Shown here: positions 1-15,600 of the stretch, in pieces
Numbering within the stretch: position 1 is the stretch's first letter
How the letters are laid out: the number at the start of each line of letters is the position of its first letter
NCBI RefSeq assembly: GCF_905475395.1
Contig: NC_058339.1
Span: 11,292,001-11,356,000, forward strand
Direction of reading: 5' to 3'
From: Chrysoperla carnea
Lineage: Eukaryota; Arthropoda; Insecta; Neuroptera; Chrysopidae
Length of the DNA stretch: 64,000 nucleotides
Notes under the pieces: generated by a model
Databases searched by the model: none
What the model was told of the DNA's origin: nothing
What the model saw: the letters and a program-made list of their open reading frames with translations, nothing else
Translations under genes and position numbers: made by a program

Positions 1-380
1 GACTTTCATCAAATTCCATAACCAAATTTTTTCCCCGATTTCCTCGATTTTTTCAAAGGGGTACACCCCTTACAAAAAATTGCAAAAAATCGAAAAAATT
101 TTCTTATCTCCAATTTCGATAAAATTCAGTATATAAGGTAATTTTGACCCAAAAAGTACAAAAATCGGGTGCATTTGTTGGCTGGTCGGATAGTTTTTGA
201 GATATGGACTAAAATCGATCAAAATATTGCGATATTTCAGAAACTCTGCATTCAATCATTAAATTAACCTGATTTTTATAATTTTTGGATCAAAATTACC
301 CCATCCACCGAGTTTCATCAATTTCCAAAACAAAATTGTTTTTTGCGTTTTTCTCGACAACAAAATTTCAGGCTTCTAGA
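1..380 (-). repeat. Inverted copy of the 308-bp repeat, upstream of formin exon 2
   Basis: TTTTTGCAATTTTTTGTAAG-type words, AAGGTAATTTTGACCCAAAA, ATCGGGTGCATTTGTTGG and AAATTACCCCATCCACCGAG are the complement of the tandem units at 32240-32960. Confidence 0.8.
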
Positions 381-576
381 CCCAGCGCTTTCAGCAATAC
401 GTTGATCGATGAGTCAGCTCCCATTCTTATATATATAGATTATGCCCTGGAGAAAAATTTGCTTAGTTTACGCAGCTCCTGTATGACAATTTTTTTTATT
501 ACTTGTTTTAAAATTATCAATTCCAGCAATTAATTAATATTTAATTAAAATTAATGTGTTTTTATTATTGTTACAG

Positions 577-660
577 GCGTCCATGGATTTACCACCAGAC
601 AAAGCAAAACTATTAAAAAATTATGATGATGAAAAGAAATGGGATATTATCTGTGATCAG
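577..660 (+). CDS. Frl: Formin exon 2 (first in window)
   Basis: Preceded by a TTACAG acceptor and followed by GTATTT. It encodes 28 codons in phase 0, beginning [20 protein letters not shown] and ending WDIICDQ, which match the start of the conserved FMNL GTPase-binding region. The in-frame ATG at codon 3 is a conserved internal Met rather than the usual start, so I treat this as an internal exon. Confidence 0.93.
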
Positions 661-3600
661 GTATTTATTTTATTAAATTTTATTTTTTTATTATTTTCTT
701 ACAAATTGGATTTTGTCTGAGAAATAAATTAACATAGGAGTAAATATGACTCACAAATGAACCGATTTTAGTTGTGTTAAAATGAAATATGGAAGACTTT
801 TGTCCCGAAACGGAGGAACAGTTTGTCAAATGATTCATTTTCCAAGAACATTTAAGAGAAGGGTGAGGGTTGTTAGAAGTACTTGGTGTTTTACATCGTT
901 GCCAATTAATATTTTATTTCTAAGAATTAATTAACTTATAAATTAATTTATTGAATAACAAAATTCTATGTAAAAGTACCTACTTCAATAAATTCGTTAG
1001 TTTTTTTTTTGCGGTTTTGTTATCAGAGATTTGTGCTTATTCGCACCGTGCATGAGTTTTATTGGAGGCGTTTCCATGGTAACGATACGCTACTTTAATT
1101 ATAGAATTGTATGGATGCATATATAATTGTATGGATTGCATTTATGACTTACATTAAAAATTTAATATTATTGTCTCACAAATTTAAATAAATAATTATG
1201 ATAATTTACATTTGAAAAATATTATTTGTGCAATTTGATTTCTTATTTTCACAATTTTTAATGCATTAAGTTTAATTAATTAGTGTTTTTCAATAATTTT
1301 AATTTGACATATTCTATAACATTAACATGTAAAGAATTGCAAATTAGTCATAACAGCGTTCTTTATCGCCAAAATTTTTCACTGGAAGCGCTAGCATCGA
1401 TTTTATCGACCCTACCATGGCTACGCACACAACGAATATGAAATGCGCTCAATTTGATTCGTAAACAAAATCTGACAGGACAGAACCGTTTATCATTTTT
1501 CTCAATTTTCTTTTCTACTAAACTTACCAAAGAGAATTTTAACGCTTTGATCTTCAACTGTCGCAAAAGTAACGGTATGGTTTCCAGAGAAATAATATTT
1601 CGAAAAATGTTTTTCAAAGCTTAAAAATATATGAATTCTGGAAATATCCAATTTCCTCTTGCGCCACGCGATTTGCAACTGAAAAGATTTCAGTTTATTT
1701 TATGGAATTTATTTATAATTTAAATTTGAAAACACGTAAGCGTTTTTTATACTTAACCCTAACCTCAATTTAAGTATCATTTTACTTGAACAGAATATTG
1801 ATAATTATAAGTAACCTTTGGAATATAATTTGTGATTTAGACGATTTGAATATTTAAGTAAAAATTAAGAATTTTGAGTTACATACGCATTTAACCTTGA
1901 TTCAAATAACAAAATGATTCACGCGCATTAAATGATAAATTAAAACTAAACTAATTATTCAAATTCCAGAACGTTATCAATATTAATTTATATTAAATAT
2001 AAGTTTTAATTTTTGTTGTTGTTGTATACTAATAAATGTTACATCAGGTGGCGTCTGAATATTTTCATAAATGTTATTCAAAAATAATTAATTATTGAAT
2101 TAATTATAATTAGATTATTTCTTTTCATGTATATTTTGAAATTTTGCAAAGCTTCGACTATTTCGAAAGATAAACATCGAATCAAAAAATCTTCGAAAGT
2201 ACACGAACAGTCGAATAAGTCTATAATTGAAGAATACATGACTAGTTTTTGGATGTTGAAAAAGAAGAATCCTTTAAAATTTACAAACATAAATTCTCAT
2301 TTATACAACAATTTATAATACTCGCAAATACCACTAAATCAAATTTCTTTACTTTATAAATGGTTAAAGTGATAAAACCCTCAGATTATAAAAATAAATA
2401 TGCTTAAAGATCGTTAGATTTATTACAATTTTGGTTAAAACGATGTAATGTTTTGAAGTACTGGTCTTATACTTGTAACATGGACAATCTTCAAAAATTG
2501 AATATTCTGTTTTCTCTGTGACTATTAATTTAGAGGTTTCATCAATTTTGAAAGAGAATCTATTAGAAAGAATATATATTTTTTGTGTATTGCACGGTTC
2601 ATGCATATAAACTAAATACTACATGCTTTGTAGTCAAATAATGTGTTATTTTTAGCTGTACAATACCAGGACAACTAAAAAAATATATAATATATTATGT
2701 GCAAGTGCTGCTTATAAATTTGATAATATAGATGTCTCTCTTCAATCATCAATACTCTAACTATAGTCGTCTCTGTTCATAAAATGATGGATCTTCGATG
2801 AACTCATACTTAAATTACAATTTTGTTTTTATATCATCGACAACCTTATATTTTATGGTATAATTATAAACTACAAGCTTGTTTAAATATTTTAGATAGT
2901 TTTTTATCACACTCTCTAGATTTTTTTATAAAAATATCCAATTGAAAAGAATAACCTATATGATTCATCATTTTTTCAACCAACTTTGAACGATAAAATA
3001 ATAATAAAAAGCGCGATGACCTAGGAATTTTTTGTGATTTCAAAAAATGTATTTATAAAGCTTTATTGAAATCCCTAGTTTTATTCAATCCTTGCTTATC
3101 TCCTTAAAAGTGTGTATAAGTTGTATTATATATGATGGGAGTAGTGTACACTGTAGTAAGCAGTAATAAACTTAGTATAGAATGGGTTGGCCAATCGTCT
3201 TGCCCACTTATAGTAATATTGCACGTGTACTATTTCTAACATTCCATCCTACGCACAATACTAATAAAAATTGCATAAATCAAAACTATATAATCATTAT
3301 TTAATATTTTAAATAATGTTATAAAGTTCCTCTATTATTTATTTCTAAAGCAGGAATAGATCGTTTAAAAATATAAAAATTTAATCACCATAATAAAATA
3401 TAAATACACAATCTATCATTGAATGTGAAGATAAGAAAATGAGTATTTTAACATGTTGGTTGCATTGGTAATATTATTAAACAAAACAGACAGACAGTCA
3501 GATATTTATATACTTACACTTAAAACAATGTACGCTTCATTCAAGCTAGTTTTTATTCTTATTTGCAAAAAAAATGATAGAATAGAAGCTATTGAAATTA

Positions 3601-6600
3601 CAGAAAATCTTAATCTATATACCGACAGTCCTTTTTTAAGTTGACAGATGTTGGAAACTCGAAAAAATAACTTATCTATAAAAATGCTTCAAGCGAAAAA
3701 TGTTGGGTGTGTAGGCGCACATTTTACGTTGATAAAGACTAATAAGACTTGAACTAGATTTTGAAGCTCAATGGGAAGCTCACTCTACTCCATAACTGGT
3801 AATCGATAAATGAACACTTTAAATTAGAAAGTTGTTATTGATTAAAAAAGTATCATTTTTTGTTCGAAACATTTTCCCGCAAATCGTACAGTTTGGGCAA
3901 GACTGAATTGAAAAGTTTTACCCAAATTTGTTTTTTCGTATTAGTGTTTTTGCGAATTCTAGGCACTATTCGAAAAAAATTTACTGACCCGCTGTTAGGC
4001 AGCGAAGGGGGGATTTTGAGCTACCTACTTTACTAATCAATGTCTTTACTTTATTGGTTAAATTTAATTATGCATGTAACTCCTTAAGTATTGGGTTTTG
4101 GACAAAAGTATATTTTCGACTTAAAATTGTCCAAAGAATACTTTCTTAGGCAATGTAAATCGAGTCACAGGACACCCTGTATAAGTTTTCATAGTGATTA
4201 TCGACATTTCAACGCCCATAACTCACGGTTGCATTTGGATCGCTGTAACAATTGTGACAGTTCAAGCAAATTTGACTGACTTTACAAAGTTTCTTGTAAC
4301 CAAAGCTCAAAAAAAATTTTTTTGATGAAAACCTTTTAAAATAAGAACAAAAGGCCTTGGGGAATCATTTTCAGTTTTTTTTATTAATGCATAAACTATT
4401 ATAACTGTGTAATAGGGGGCCCCAACTAATGAATTAAGAAGGACATATTATTCTGTTCCGTCTATTTATATTTATATATTATTATTATTAAAACGTCACT
4501 CATTACAAATATAATAATCATATTGTTATTGTTATTGTGCTGGCTGCTGAGTGATTTGGTTCTGAACAGGAAAAAGATATTTTCATTCATTTAATAAATA
4601 AATCGTTACACAGATTGCTTTTGTTTAGGGACTGATTATAAATATGTTATTATTGAAATTAAAGTATTCGTTGAGTGCATAGTAAGTGGAAGGGTACAAC
4701 TAAATCGATTGCGGTGCTGTCATCTTACCAAATTTGCAATAAACCATTCGTTTTATTTTAATTAGACTTTTTTTAATTGTTTTTTCTATTCATTTTTTAA
4801 AAAAATATTTCATACAAAAAATACTTTTTTTTTTTATAAAGAAAATCTTAAATGTTAATCTTAAAGGAAAGATGCAACTTAACAAGTATGAGGCTTTCGT
4901 AAATGCATTTCTTTAATTTACAAGTGAAAATTCTCCAAAGATAACTCCTATCCTTGAAGCTTAGGCCAAAGTGGACTAACTATGAACACATAGGAAAATC
5001 TTCCCACACAAAACACCCTACCTAAGTTTTTATTTACTTACCCTATTATTTACTACCCTACATAAGTTTTTATTTAAAAGCTTGGCAATTATTTGTATAA
5101 TATACGCGGAATTTTAATAGTATAATAATTATAAGTCTCAGAAATATAAATGATCTAATTAAATCTCTCAATTATGTTACTAATAAAATATTCGAATTAA
5201 TAATTTAATGACACATCATAAATTGTTATTATAATGAATCATACCATATTTTGAATAATACCTCTAGATCAGATATTCTCAAACTTATTTCATCTACCGC
5301 CCACTTCAAAATCAATTATTTTTTATCACCCGTCCCTATGTGTAATTTTTACTCGGTATTTTATGTTTTAATGTGTGCAAACATGTTAATTATTAAATTA
5401 CAAATTAGCCTTACCGATCCCTCCCCTGCAGGCCTCTAGCATCCACCAGATATTGCGTACTTTGAGAAACACTGCCCCTAGATACATTCAATATAACATG
5501 TTTAATTTATCTACTCTTAAAAACGTTCCCGAAAAAATGAGTGTAAGAAAATATTTGAGACTTATGTTTCAAAAATTTTGAGGGTGAATTCAGTTAAAAC
5601 TTGGGAATAAATTTATCTCCGCCAGGTATGTCAAACAATTAACCTACTTATAATGGACATTAATAAAAATACATGTACACGGTTTAAAGATAACCTTAAC
5701 AACGTAATTTTTCGATAAAATACAATTATGACATATTTTTAAGTCGCATTTCCTCCGAAAGCTAATTTTTTTCCAAAAAATATTATAGAATTAGAGTCAA
5801 CTTTCTAATTTAAAGTGTTATTTTATCTCGTACCGTTTAGGTAGGATCTAATTTGATTATTAAAGAAATCCGAAGAACTAGGTTCAATCTGATGTTAGAA
5901 CATAATGTATCCAATCAAATTCTACAACTTTTGTTTTCATTGGTTAACTACAAAACGAGATATAACCACATTGTATATAATAATAAAGAACACTGTATAT
6001 TTATAACTATCGTATGTTTATTGTAATTTGAACCCAAAGTTTCAGTTTTTTTTCCTCACCAAGGCTATTTAGTCCCCTTAAACCTTGCTATTAAGTAAAA
6101 TTAATTTTCATTAAAAAAATCTAATTCAAATTACTTAAGGACGTTCATGCGTGTACCTGTTTTACTATGTGCGTTCATAGGGAAACAGTATGTAAATTTT
6201 AAAGAATTTTAAATTAGTAGAAAATAGAAATTTTTTTTGAAATTCTATTAAAAGTTTAAATAATAGTTAACTGGTAAAAGTTTCAAGTATGGTTATCGAT
6301 ATATTTTTTGAAAAATATCGATTTATATTTTCCATTTAGTCTCATGTTAAACCTTACTTTTAGTCACTTTTTAAACTTAAAATTTAATGAAATTAATTCG
6401 ATAACAGGATATTTTTCCTGTTTTAAATCATAGAAAGTCATTTAAACTATCGCTTTATCATATTGTTTTTAATTTCTCTACTAATATCGTTGACGCATGA
6501 ACGTCCTTAAAGTGAATATGTAAATTGAATTTGAACTACTGTTACAGAACTTTTACTATTTTACTATTATCAGATAAGAAATTTTTTTATATACATCGTT

Positions 6601-9600
6601 TTTGTTAAGAACATTTCAATCATTGTTGTCTGTCGCTCAAAAGTGAAACTATAAAATCAATTTAATGAAAAGGTCATTAAAGCATGAATGGAAACTAAAT
6701 CTCCCACAAAACTAGTAAACAAATCATAAACCATAAAGACAAAAAACTTAATTAGAAAAAAAAAAGTTCATTCACACAAAGTTAGGTCACTGTTTTATGT
6801 CTTGCTCTTGATGTATCGAATGTTGTGGGTGGCCTTTTATAGTTTCTGTATTTTAAAACAATTTAGATAAAACTAAATATAAAAAAACTTGTAGGTTAAA
6901 AAGCAAAAGTATAGTTAATTTTTATTTAATTACTTAATACAACAATAAGAGGAAAAAAAATTTGTTTAAAAAAATTACTCACCATTAAAAATTAATTAAA
7001 CATTAGGTATATAACGTATAGGTACTTATTTTGAGAGCAAAAGTGAAAAAAATATAATTATTTTGTTAAGTAATGCTCTTATAAAAAAAATTGTACAAAT
7101 GTAAACTCCGCACAACCTCTATGTATAGATTGAATGTTAGCAGTAAGCTTTGAATGTTTTTTCTGTTGTTTAAGTTTGGTAATAAATCAAATAAAATTTT
7201 AACCATGATTTGATTTTCGAATTAATAAAAATCAAGTTTTTCGATCTCGATGCTTCGATTGGTAAGAATATATTCTTGTGATTTACTCGAATTTACAAAT
7301 TTTATTATTTAGAACCGCTTTAAACAACAAAAAATGAACTAAGAAAAATTTTGTTAAGAATTGTTTCAGGTGTTCTGTACATCTAAAAATATCGTTTATA
7401 TGAAAACTCAAAGTCATCTTATTTTCCAAAAATAAAACTTAATATCACATCCGATTATAAGTTATAAAAGTCTGTAATCTGTATATAGACGTGAAATAAA
7501 ATTAACTTCGTAATAAATGTAAATTCTATTAAAAATCCATTAACGGTTGATAAAATATTATATACGAACAATTTGATGCATTTACATTTTTTACGTTCAT
7601 GCATATACAGAGTGTTTCAAGGAGAATAGTAGATAAAATATAGAAATTCAAGGTTAGATGCCTTCCATACAAACTACTCATAACTCCTTAACTACTTTGG
7701 ATTAAACTATATAAGAAACTTTCGACTTGTTCAAAGAGTAACGACTTGTCCAAAATTTCGAAAATTGTCCAAAGAGTAGACTCTTAAGCTATGTCGATTG
7801 AGTATTGAGACATTCTGTATACTTAGTTATATACTTGAAATTGAAACGAAACAGTATGATAAATGAAATTTCATCGTTCTATAAAACTGTGCAAAAAACC
7901 TTTTAATTCAACCCATACTAGAATTTTCTTTTTATAACCAATGGGAAAAAGTTTCGTACAGTACTTCCTTGTATGAAATGCCAAATCAAAGTATTTGTAA
8001 AATTTCGAAATTAAAGAAAACTGAGAAAAATGTTTACTTAAACTAATGAGATACAAAATGCTTTAAAAAAAAAATGTAAGAAAGCGGATTCTGGTGGGAT
8101 AGTTTGTATATAATAATATCTTTGTAGGCTGAATTATTTGATCTATGAGCGAGCTTAAATCAAGCACCTACTAATGTTCTGCAAAATATGTACATATTTC
8201 TAATATTTATATAAATAAATTATTTTCTCATACAACATATTTTCAAATAAATATAGGTCTTTGACATGTAAATAAAAAACATACACTTTGAAAACATACA
8301 TATACATAATATAGAAACACACCAAAAGATCATGTTACATTTCAATTCAACCAATCACAAATTCATTCTATAGATCAGTGGTTTACGAACTCTTTCAACC
8401 GCAGATGTGTACTTTATACTAGTATAGCTAGCTAGGTTAGCATTATTTATTTATTCACTATTTTTATACAATACAAATTTTCTGTGAAGTCAATGGTTGC
8501 AAACGCTACACGTTTTATGGTTATTCGATTAGTAAGCAGTCTTTTCGATTCTATCCGAAATATTTAAAAATTTGTTGAAGCAAATAATATTATATCAAAA
8601 TTAGACTAAGAATATTTCAAAAATAAGACAGAATAACACAATATAAGTAAGAATATTTCAAAATTCTTAAACATATTGTTTGGTAAATTAAAAATATAGT
8701 TCAAAAATGAATTAACAGTTCGAAGTAAAATTTGTACATGTATAACGACATCTATGAACACTTTATGAAACTATTATCAAAGTGATGATCCAATACAAGA
8801 ATACATGTAGAGTCATCTATGAATACTAAAAACGAAACTAAATGAAATGTCATAATTTATATATTATGACCTATTCAAACTTGCATACTCTATTTAACTC
8901 CCTTCAAATTTTATTTCCACGAAAAAAAGTAGCGTATGTCCTTTCCCAAAATCCCATCGTGAAAACGTAAAGGACAGTCGGGCAGATAGAGCTCCTTTCG
9001 CATTTAAAATATTAGTTAGTATATACAATAGTTCGATAATTAATGACAAAACCGATGCGTATATTCCATACCACTTTTTATGTTACAAATCGAATAACCT
9101 TAATAAATGTAGACAGATATATATGCAAATAAATGTACATATTTTACTTGATTACTTGACGGTACACAAATTTTTGGAAATCGGCAAGTATTGAGAATTT
9201 CAAATTTACCATAAAGTAATAAATATGTCAGAAGTTTAAGTTTTTTGATTAAGAACGTATATTTAAAATTAGATACATAAAAATACATATAATTTATATA
9301 ATTGTATGTAATTTATAATTTATTATGGTTCTTGGTTAATTATTAATAGTACTGATAAGAAATTTTGATGATTATTGTATTTTTAACTTTGATTTCATAA
9401 TAATTATTGTAGGTGGATATTGAAACAAGATACTGTTTCTACAATATTGAGAGGGCCGGAGTGTGAATTAAGTTATGTTTATAAATATGCATTTTAGTAT
9501 TTCGCTTTCCAGCAGTCGGAAATTTGTAGTTCAATCACTGGCTTCGCCCCCCCCCCCTCGGTCTATATTATTTCTAAAAAGATTTATTCATGATGGAAAT

Positions 9601-12600
9601 TGTTGAATGTATGAATATCTGGTAGTTGGGTAAATCTACCAGATTTTGATAATCAATTCCGAAAATTTTGGGAGAAGGCTAATTGTTTTTTCTCTGATAG
9701 ATTTCTTTCGTTGTAAAAAATACAGAAAAGAAGGTTTCCGGTTTCGCAGCGATCCACACGACGTTCTGCATGCGGTTTTGGGACAATTTATTTTTGCATT
9801 GTTTTCTTGAATATCACTGCTTCTATTGATCGGATTGAGGCGAATAGGAAAAAGAACTATTTGTAATCAATTTCTGCATCGACTTTGCCTGCTATCGAAC
9901 AATGGCCATAGCAAAATATCCTTAAAATCTCAAGAAAATCGTCGTAACCTAATATTTTCAACTTTCTCTGATAATTTTTGAAAAATCTGTGAGTGAAATT
10001 GGGATAAACGAAAAAGCTTTACAAGTGAGATTAATTGTCAGGTCTAATTGTCAAGACATTAAGTTGATTTTATTCAGGTTCGACTGTAAACAATTGACTG
10101 CTAGTATTTAAACATTCGCCTATTATTAAAACAATTGTCTCTGTTAGTTGTTTTTATTCACATTTGCCTTCAAATTATATACTGTTTATTTTTTATACCA
10201 TGTATATATACATAGTATATTAAGTTTAGTCCAAAGTTTGTAACGCTTAAAAATAATGATGCTAGGAAAAAAATTTTGTCATAAGTGTTCATAAAATCAC
10301 CTAATTAGTCCATTTCCAGTTGTCCGCCCGTCCGTCTGTGGATACGATAACTCAAAAACGAAAAAAGATATCGAGCTGAAATTTTTACAGCGTACTCAGG
10401 ACGTAAAAAGTGAGGTCAAGTTCGTAAATGAGCATCATAAGTCAATTGGGTCTTGGGTCTGTAGGACCCATCTTGTAAACCGTTAGAGATAGAACAAAAG
10501 TTTAAATGTAAATGTTCCTTATAAAAAATTAAACAACTTTTGTTTGAAACATTTTTTCGTAAACATCACTGTTTACCCGTAAGGGCGCCAACTAGGCGGA
10601 AATTTTATAATATGTACTATACTTGATTATCAGTTATGTATGTGTCACATGTTTGTATGTGTAATGTGATAAAGAAATCAACACTGACTATGCATGGTAT
10701 TTCAAAAATTAACTCAGTCAATTGTTTGTTTTCACTTGTTTAAATTACATTTGAAGTTGTTGCTGGATTATTCTGTGTGTACATCATTATTTATATAATT
10801 AACATTTAAAACTAATGTTTCTTTTATTATAATGTATTGTTTATATAAATCAGTATCAATGTTGTGATGAGAACTAAGCATAAAGAAATAGTAATAATAA
10901 CAATATGGAATAACAAAAATTGTATTATCGTGAAAGCAGGTTATATTATTCAACATGAAACAGTTTACATACATTATATATTTTCTATATACAAATAATA
11001 TAATTATATTTATCTATATAATATAAAATGGTATATACAACGTCTGGAGTTTTGTCTAGACGTCGTAACAATACCTTCTTTCTTATAAATTTGTACTTGT
11101 ATAACAATCATGTAACTGTGTATTTTCCTTTTTCTCAGGGTACACGAAGGGAATTGGTTTATATCGAAATACGGTTTATACATAAACACAATTGTTTAGT
11201 TCATACAATTGAGAAATATATTATAGGATGTTCATAAAGTTTAAATAAATCTACGTTGATAGTTATTATTCTTCATATTTTAAGTAAACATTTTTTAACG
11301 CCCTTTTATGAGCTTTACTCGAAACTTACTAAGAAAACAGGCATTGTATTAAAATCTTTCAATTCAATTTTAGCCCTTTTCTAATTGTCCGATTAACTTG
11401 AAAATTTGTACCTAAGTGATTTTCTCTAAATCTTTATTCATAAATATTTCAAAGCTATGGTAGGTATATATCGAAAATTTTACTCTTAATTTACTTTACT
11501 CTAATTTTCCCAAGTTCTAACAGAATTCACCCTCAAAATTTAAAACGTAAGTCTCAAATATTTTCATTACACTTATTTTTTTTAAACGTCTTTAAATGAT
11601 GAAATTATTGTATTACAATAATTTCATAACTTAAGGACGTTCCCAAAAAAGATTATTGTATGAAAATATTTGAGATTTACGTTTCAAATTTTGAGAATTA
11701 GGAAAGTTAGACGAAAATTAAAAATAAAATTCGATATATACCATAGTTTTTGAAACATTGATGCTTAAACACACACTTTAACAGCTCGAATCTAAAAATT
11801 TAAAACCGTGAGTGTATTAAAAAATTTACCTACTGATAAAGGGCATTAATGAAAAATCATATACATGACTTAAAAATAATCCTAAGGAAAAGGGATTTTT
11901 TGCATACGTCCTTCATCCAGAATTACTAGGATAAACGATCGTAAGATATTAAGATAGAAAAAAGTTGCTCTCTAAAAAGCCACATTAAAGGCATTATAAC
12001 TCTAACTATTTATCAAATGAATTTTTTTTCCAAATATTTCTAAAAAAATATATCTTTCTATGTTATTAGAAAACTTAAAATTAGATAGTGATAGAACTAT
12101 ACTACATATGGCTACCTATATTGATCTAGAAAGGGTAATAATGAGACCCAGTAAAAGTTAAAGATTTTGTCAAAACAAAACGTATCAACTTATTAAGATT
12201 AATTAATTATAAAGCATAGTAAAAATAAATAGCCTATAAAATTTATAATTATAATATGTATGGGTGGTAATCATTATTAAAACATTGTTAATAGTATTAA
12301 ATTAAATGCAAACATGTCTAATGAATATGCACTCACTGCTCTTAAAAAAAATCCGTTGAGCAGCAAAGCTCTATAATTGCAGTCATACTTCCCCTTCATC
12401 AGATTCTTTTTATTGAAATGGGTTCATAAGGTACTTTCGTAACATTACACATTGAAATTTCTATCTATCTAGGCCAATTTTGAGAACTTGTGGAAATGCA
12501 CAAACCTAAAAACCACGAAAAATCCATAATATTTTTATATAATAAAAGGGGGAGTTGTCTGTAAAGTTGACACCCCTAAAAGACACTTCCTTCACACTAA

Positions 12601-15600
12601 TTCAACCTACATAGATTTCTGAACTTAATTTTGGAAAGTTTTATTTCTATTTTTGTCCCCATAACAAAGTATGCATGTTATATTATACACAATCTTATGA
12701 AGACCAGATAGCTTAATGGATAGAGACGTGGCTAGCAATATGTTATTTTATTCATTGCTTGGTTCTTATTTCTTGTTGTAATTACGTTGGATAGTGTTTC
12801 TCGATTATAGAGGAGTTGGTTAGGTTCTGAAATTTTTAGCCATTGCATTCAAAAATGGAACACTATTACAGAAAAGGAAAATATTTAATATTAAATAATA
12901 TTAAATTTAAAGTAAAATGACATGCATATTAAATTTTAATCTAGTAACATTTGATTATATCACAGTTGGTATCGGCAGCCGACTGTCTAAAGTCGAAAGT
13001 CAAATTTTTCCTGCCGCGACAAGGATGTAAAATACAAGCGAGTCTAGCTTGGACTTAACCAAATTATTATCAAAAAAATTGCGTTTCTAAGAATTGTAAA
13101 TTATATATAAAACAAATTTTTAACACACCCCACCTTTTCTTATTGACATAAACAATGAATAAGTCTAGATTTTTGGGGACAAAATACGATAAAAAACTAT
13201 ATAAAGTTTTACTAGAAGTAACATTCATACTATACAAAAGATGTATCCAATATGAATATCCGTTCTGAACTTTTTATAAATGGAATTCATTTAAATAATA
13301 ATAAACACAATTAAAATAAACTTCTAATATATGTTATTGTAATATGTGAAATGGATATACATCAAATATGAGTAATAAGATGGTATTATAGTCCAAGAGT
13401 TCATATAAATGGCTGGTAAACTTAGATTTCTCAAAATTTGAAACCTAAGTCTCAAATATTTGCATACTCTCATTTTTTGGGAAACTTCCTTAAATAAAAA
13501 ACAAATCTATATACTTCAACTTCCTGAAATTCTTGGCTTTTAAAATTTTGGAATTAAAAAGATTCATTGCAAGTTTCCTCTTACTAACTATAAAATATTA
13601 AATGAAAAAAGCTTGAAATTTTATAAGCATTCATTTCCAGATAAATTCCTTATCTTTAAACAAAGTGAGAAATGAATTTTGATAGCTTCATAACTTCTGT
13701 GTGCAATGCAAAAAACATTTACTAAAACATTTTATTGTCTCTGCCGTAAATCTCGTTCAAAAATGTATTTTTGAAAACAACTTTAAAGCCCAAAATCAAT
13801 CAAAAAACGTGCTATTAATCTTGGACTATAATCGTATGCATTCTTAATAATTTCATTAAAGATAGAATATCTATTAATTTTCAGTTATTTGTTTAGCTTA
13901 CATAAGCTACGCTATTAAAGTTCATGAGTGTAATTAAATCATGATTAACAGTAAATATTGTTTTTTGTGATATGTAATTTTTCGTTACATAGTATAAACT
14001 ATAATTGGTAACCTATGCGATTTGAGGTCGAAATCTGAACTACAATCTGAATCATAACAGAAGAAAAGAATGGCCGAAGAAACGAAACATTAAAATTCTA
14101 TCTGGATTCAAATTACATAAAAAAAATTATTGAACTGACAGATGAGATACTGCAGAACAAACCCGAAACCGTAACTGACACTATCGTCACTTTGACTTCG
14201 TCACTATTTAAAAAAAAAACCTTAGAAATTAATATTACAGGACACAAGATAGGAACTTCAAAAACAATATTATTTGTAATAAGAATGCAAAGTCACTAAG
14301 AAAATTTAATATAACAGGTTGGCTGATAAGTCCCCGGTCTGACACATAGATGGCGTCGCTAGTATTAAATGCATATTATTTTTATATAGTACCAACCTTC
14401 AAATGATTCGTGTCAAAATTTGACGTCTGTAAGTCAATTAGTTTGTGAGATAGAGCGTCTTTTGTGAAGCAACTTTTGTTATTGTGAAAAAAATGGAAAA
14501 AATGGAATTTCGTGTTTTGATAAAATACTGTTTTCTGAAGGGAAAAAATACAGAGTCCGGAAACTCATTATCAAGCCAAGTTTTTGCTTCCACTGTATTT
14601 TTTCCCTTGAGAAAACAGTATTTTATCAAAACACGAAATTCCTTTTTTTCCATTTTTTTCACAATAACAAAAGTTGCTTCACAAAAGACGCTCTATCTCA
14701 CAAACTAATTGACTTACAGACGTCAAATTTTGACACGAATCATTTGAAGGTTGGTACTATATAAAAATAATATGCATTTAATACTAGCGACGCCATCTAT
14801 GTGTCAGACCGGGGACTTATCAGCCAACCTATTAATTGAACGTTCTTATAAACAAAAATAATGATCTTTTAATGAAAACATTACATTTACGAAGAAAAAA
14901 TATTAGGTACTTACTGAAAGCAAAAAGTACTAAAGTGTTGGCACCATGCTAAAGTATTTTTACTATCAAAAACAGTAATATTTTTTTCCATTCATGGTAC
15001 ACTTTCCATGGAATAACCTATTCATTGTGTGCGTAGTCATGGTAGGGACAATAAAATCGATGCCAGCGCTTCCAGTGAAAAATTTTGGTTTTAAAAGAGG
15101 CTGTTATGACTAATTTGCAATTCTTTACATGTTAATGTTATAGAAAATGTCAAATTAAAATTATTGAAAAATACTAATTAATTAAACTTAATGCATTAAA
15201 AATTATGAAAATAAGAAATCAAATTGCATACATATTATTTTTTAAATGTAAATTATCATAATTATTTATTTAAATTTGTGAGACAATTATATTAAATTTT
15301 CAATGTAAGTCTTCAATGCTATCCATACAATTATATATGCATCCGTACAATTCTATAATTAAAGTAGTGTATCGTTACCATGGAAACACCTCCTATAAAA
15401 CTCACACACGGTACGAATATGGTCTTCTAAAGAGAAAAGTTTGTAAAGAAAAAAACTATCGAATAATCCTTCCCTTGCATCCCTCAAATTTACAGGGTTG
15501 TAACAGTGTACCAATTAACTATGAAGTTAGTTTGATATTCCCTGTATGTTAGTATAGTTTTATTCTTTTATAAAATGATGACATTTCCAAAGTATATTTA

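Noticed and set aside
12703-12780. tRNA-like stretch (AGATAGCTTAATGGATAGAG ... GGTTCTTATT)
   Set aside because: The A-box-like part is passable, but the B box is degenerate and no cloverleaf can be drawn. At best a worn tRNA-derived SINE head.
14438-14708. Two 74-codon open frames in the mariner palindrome
   Set aside because: They are mirror copies of the same truncated transposase start running into the opposite arm, not functional genes.
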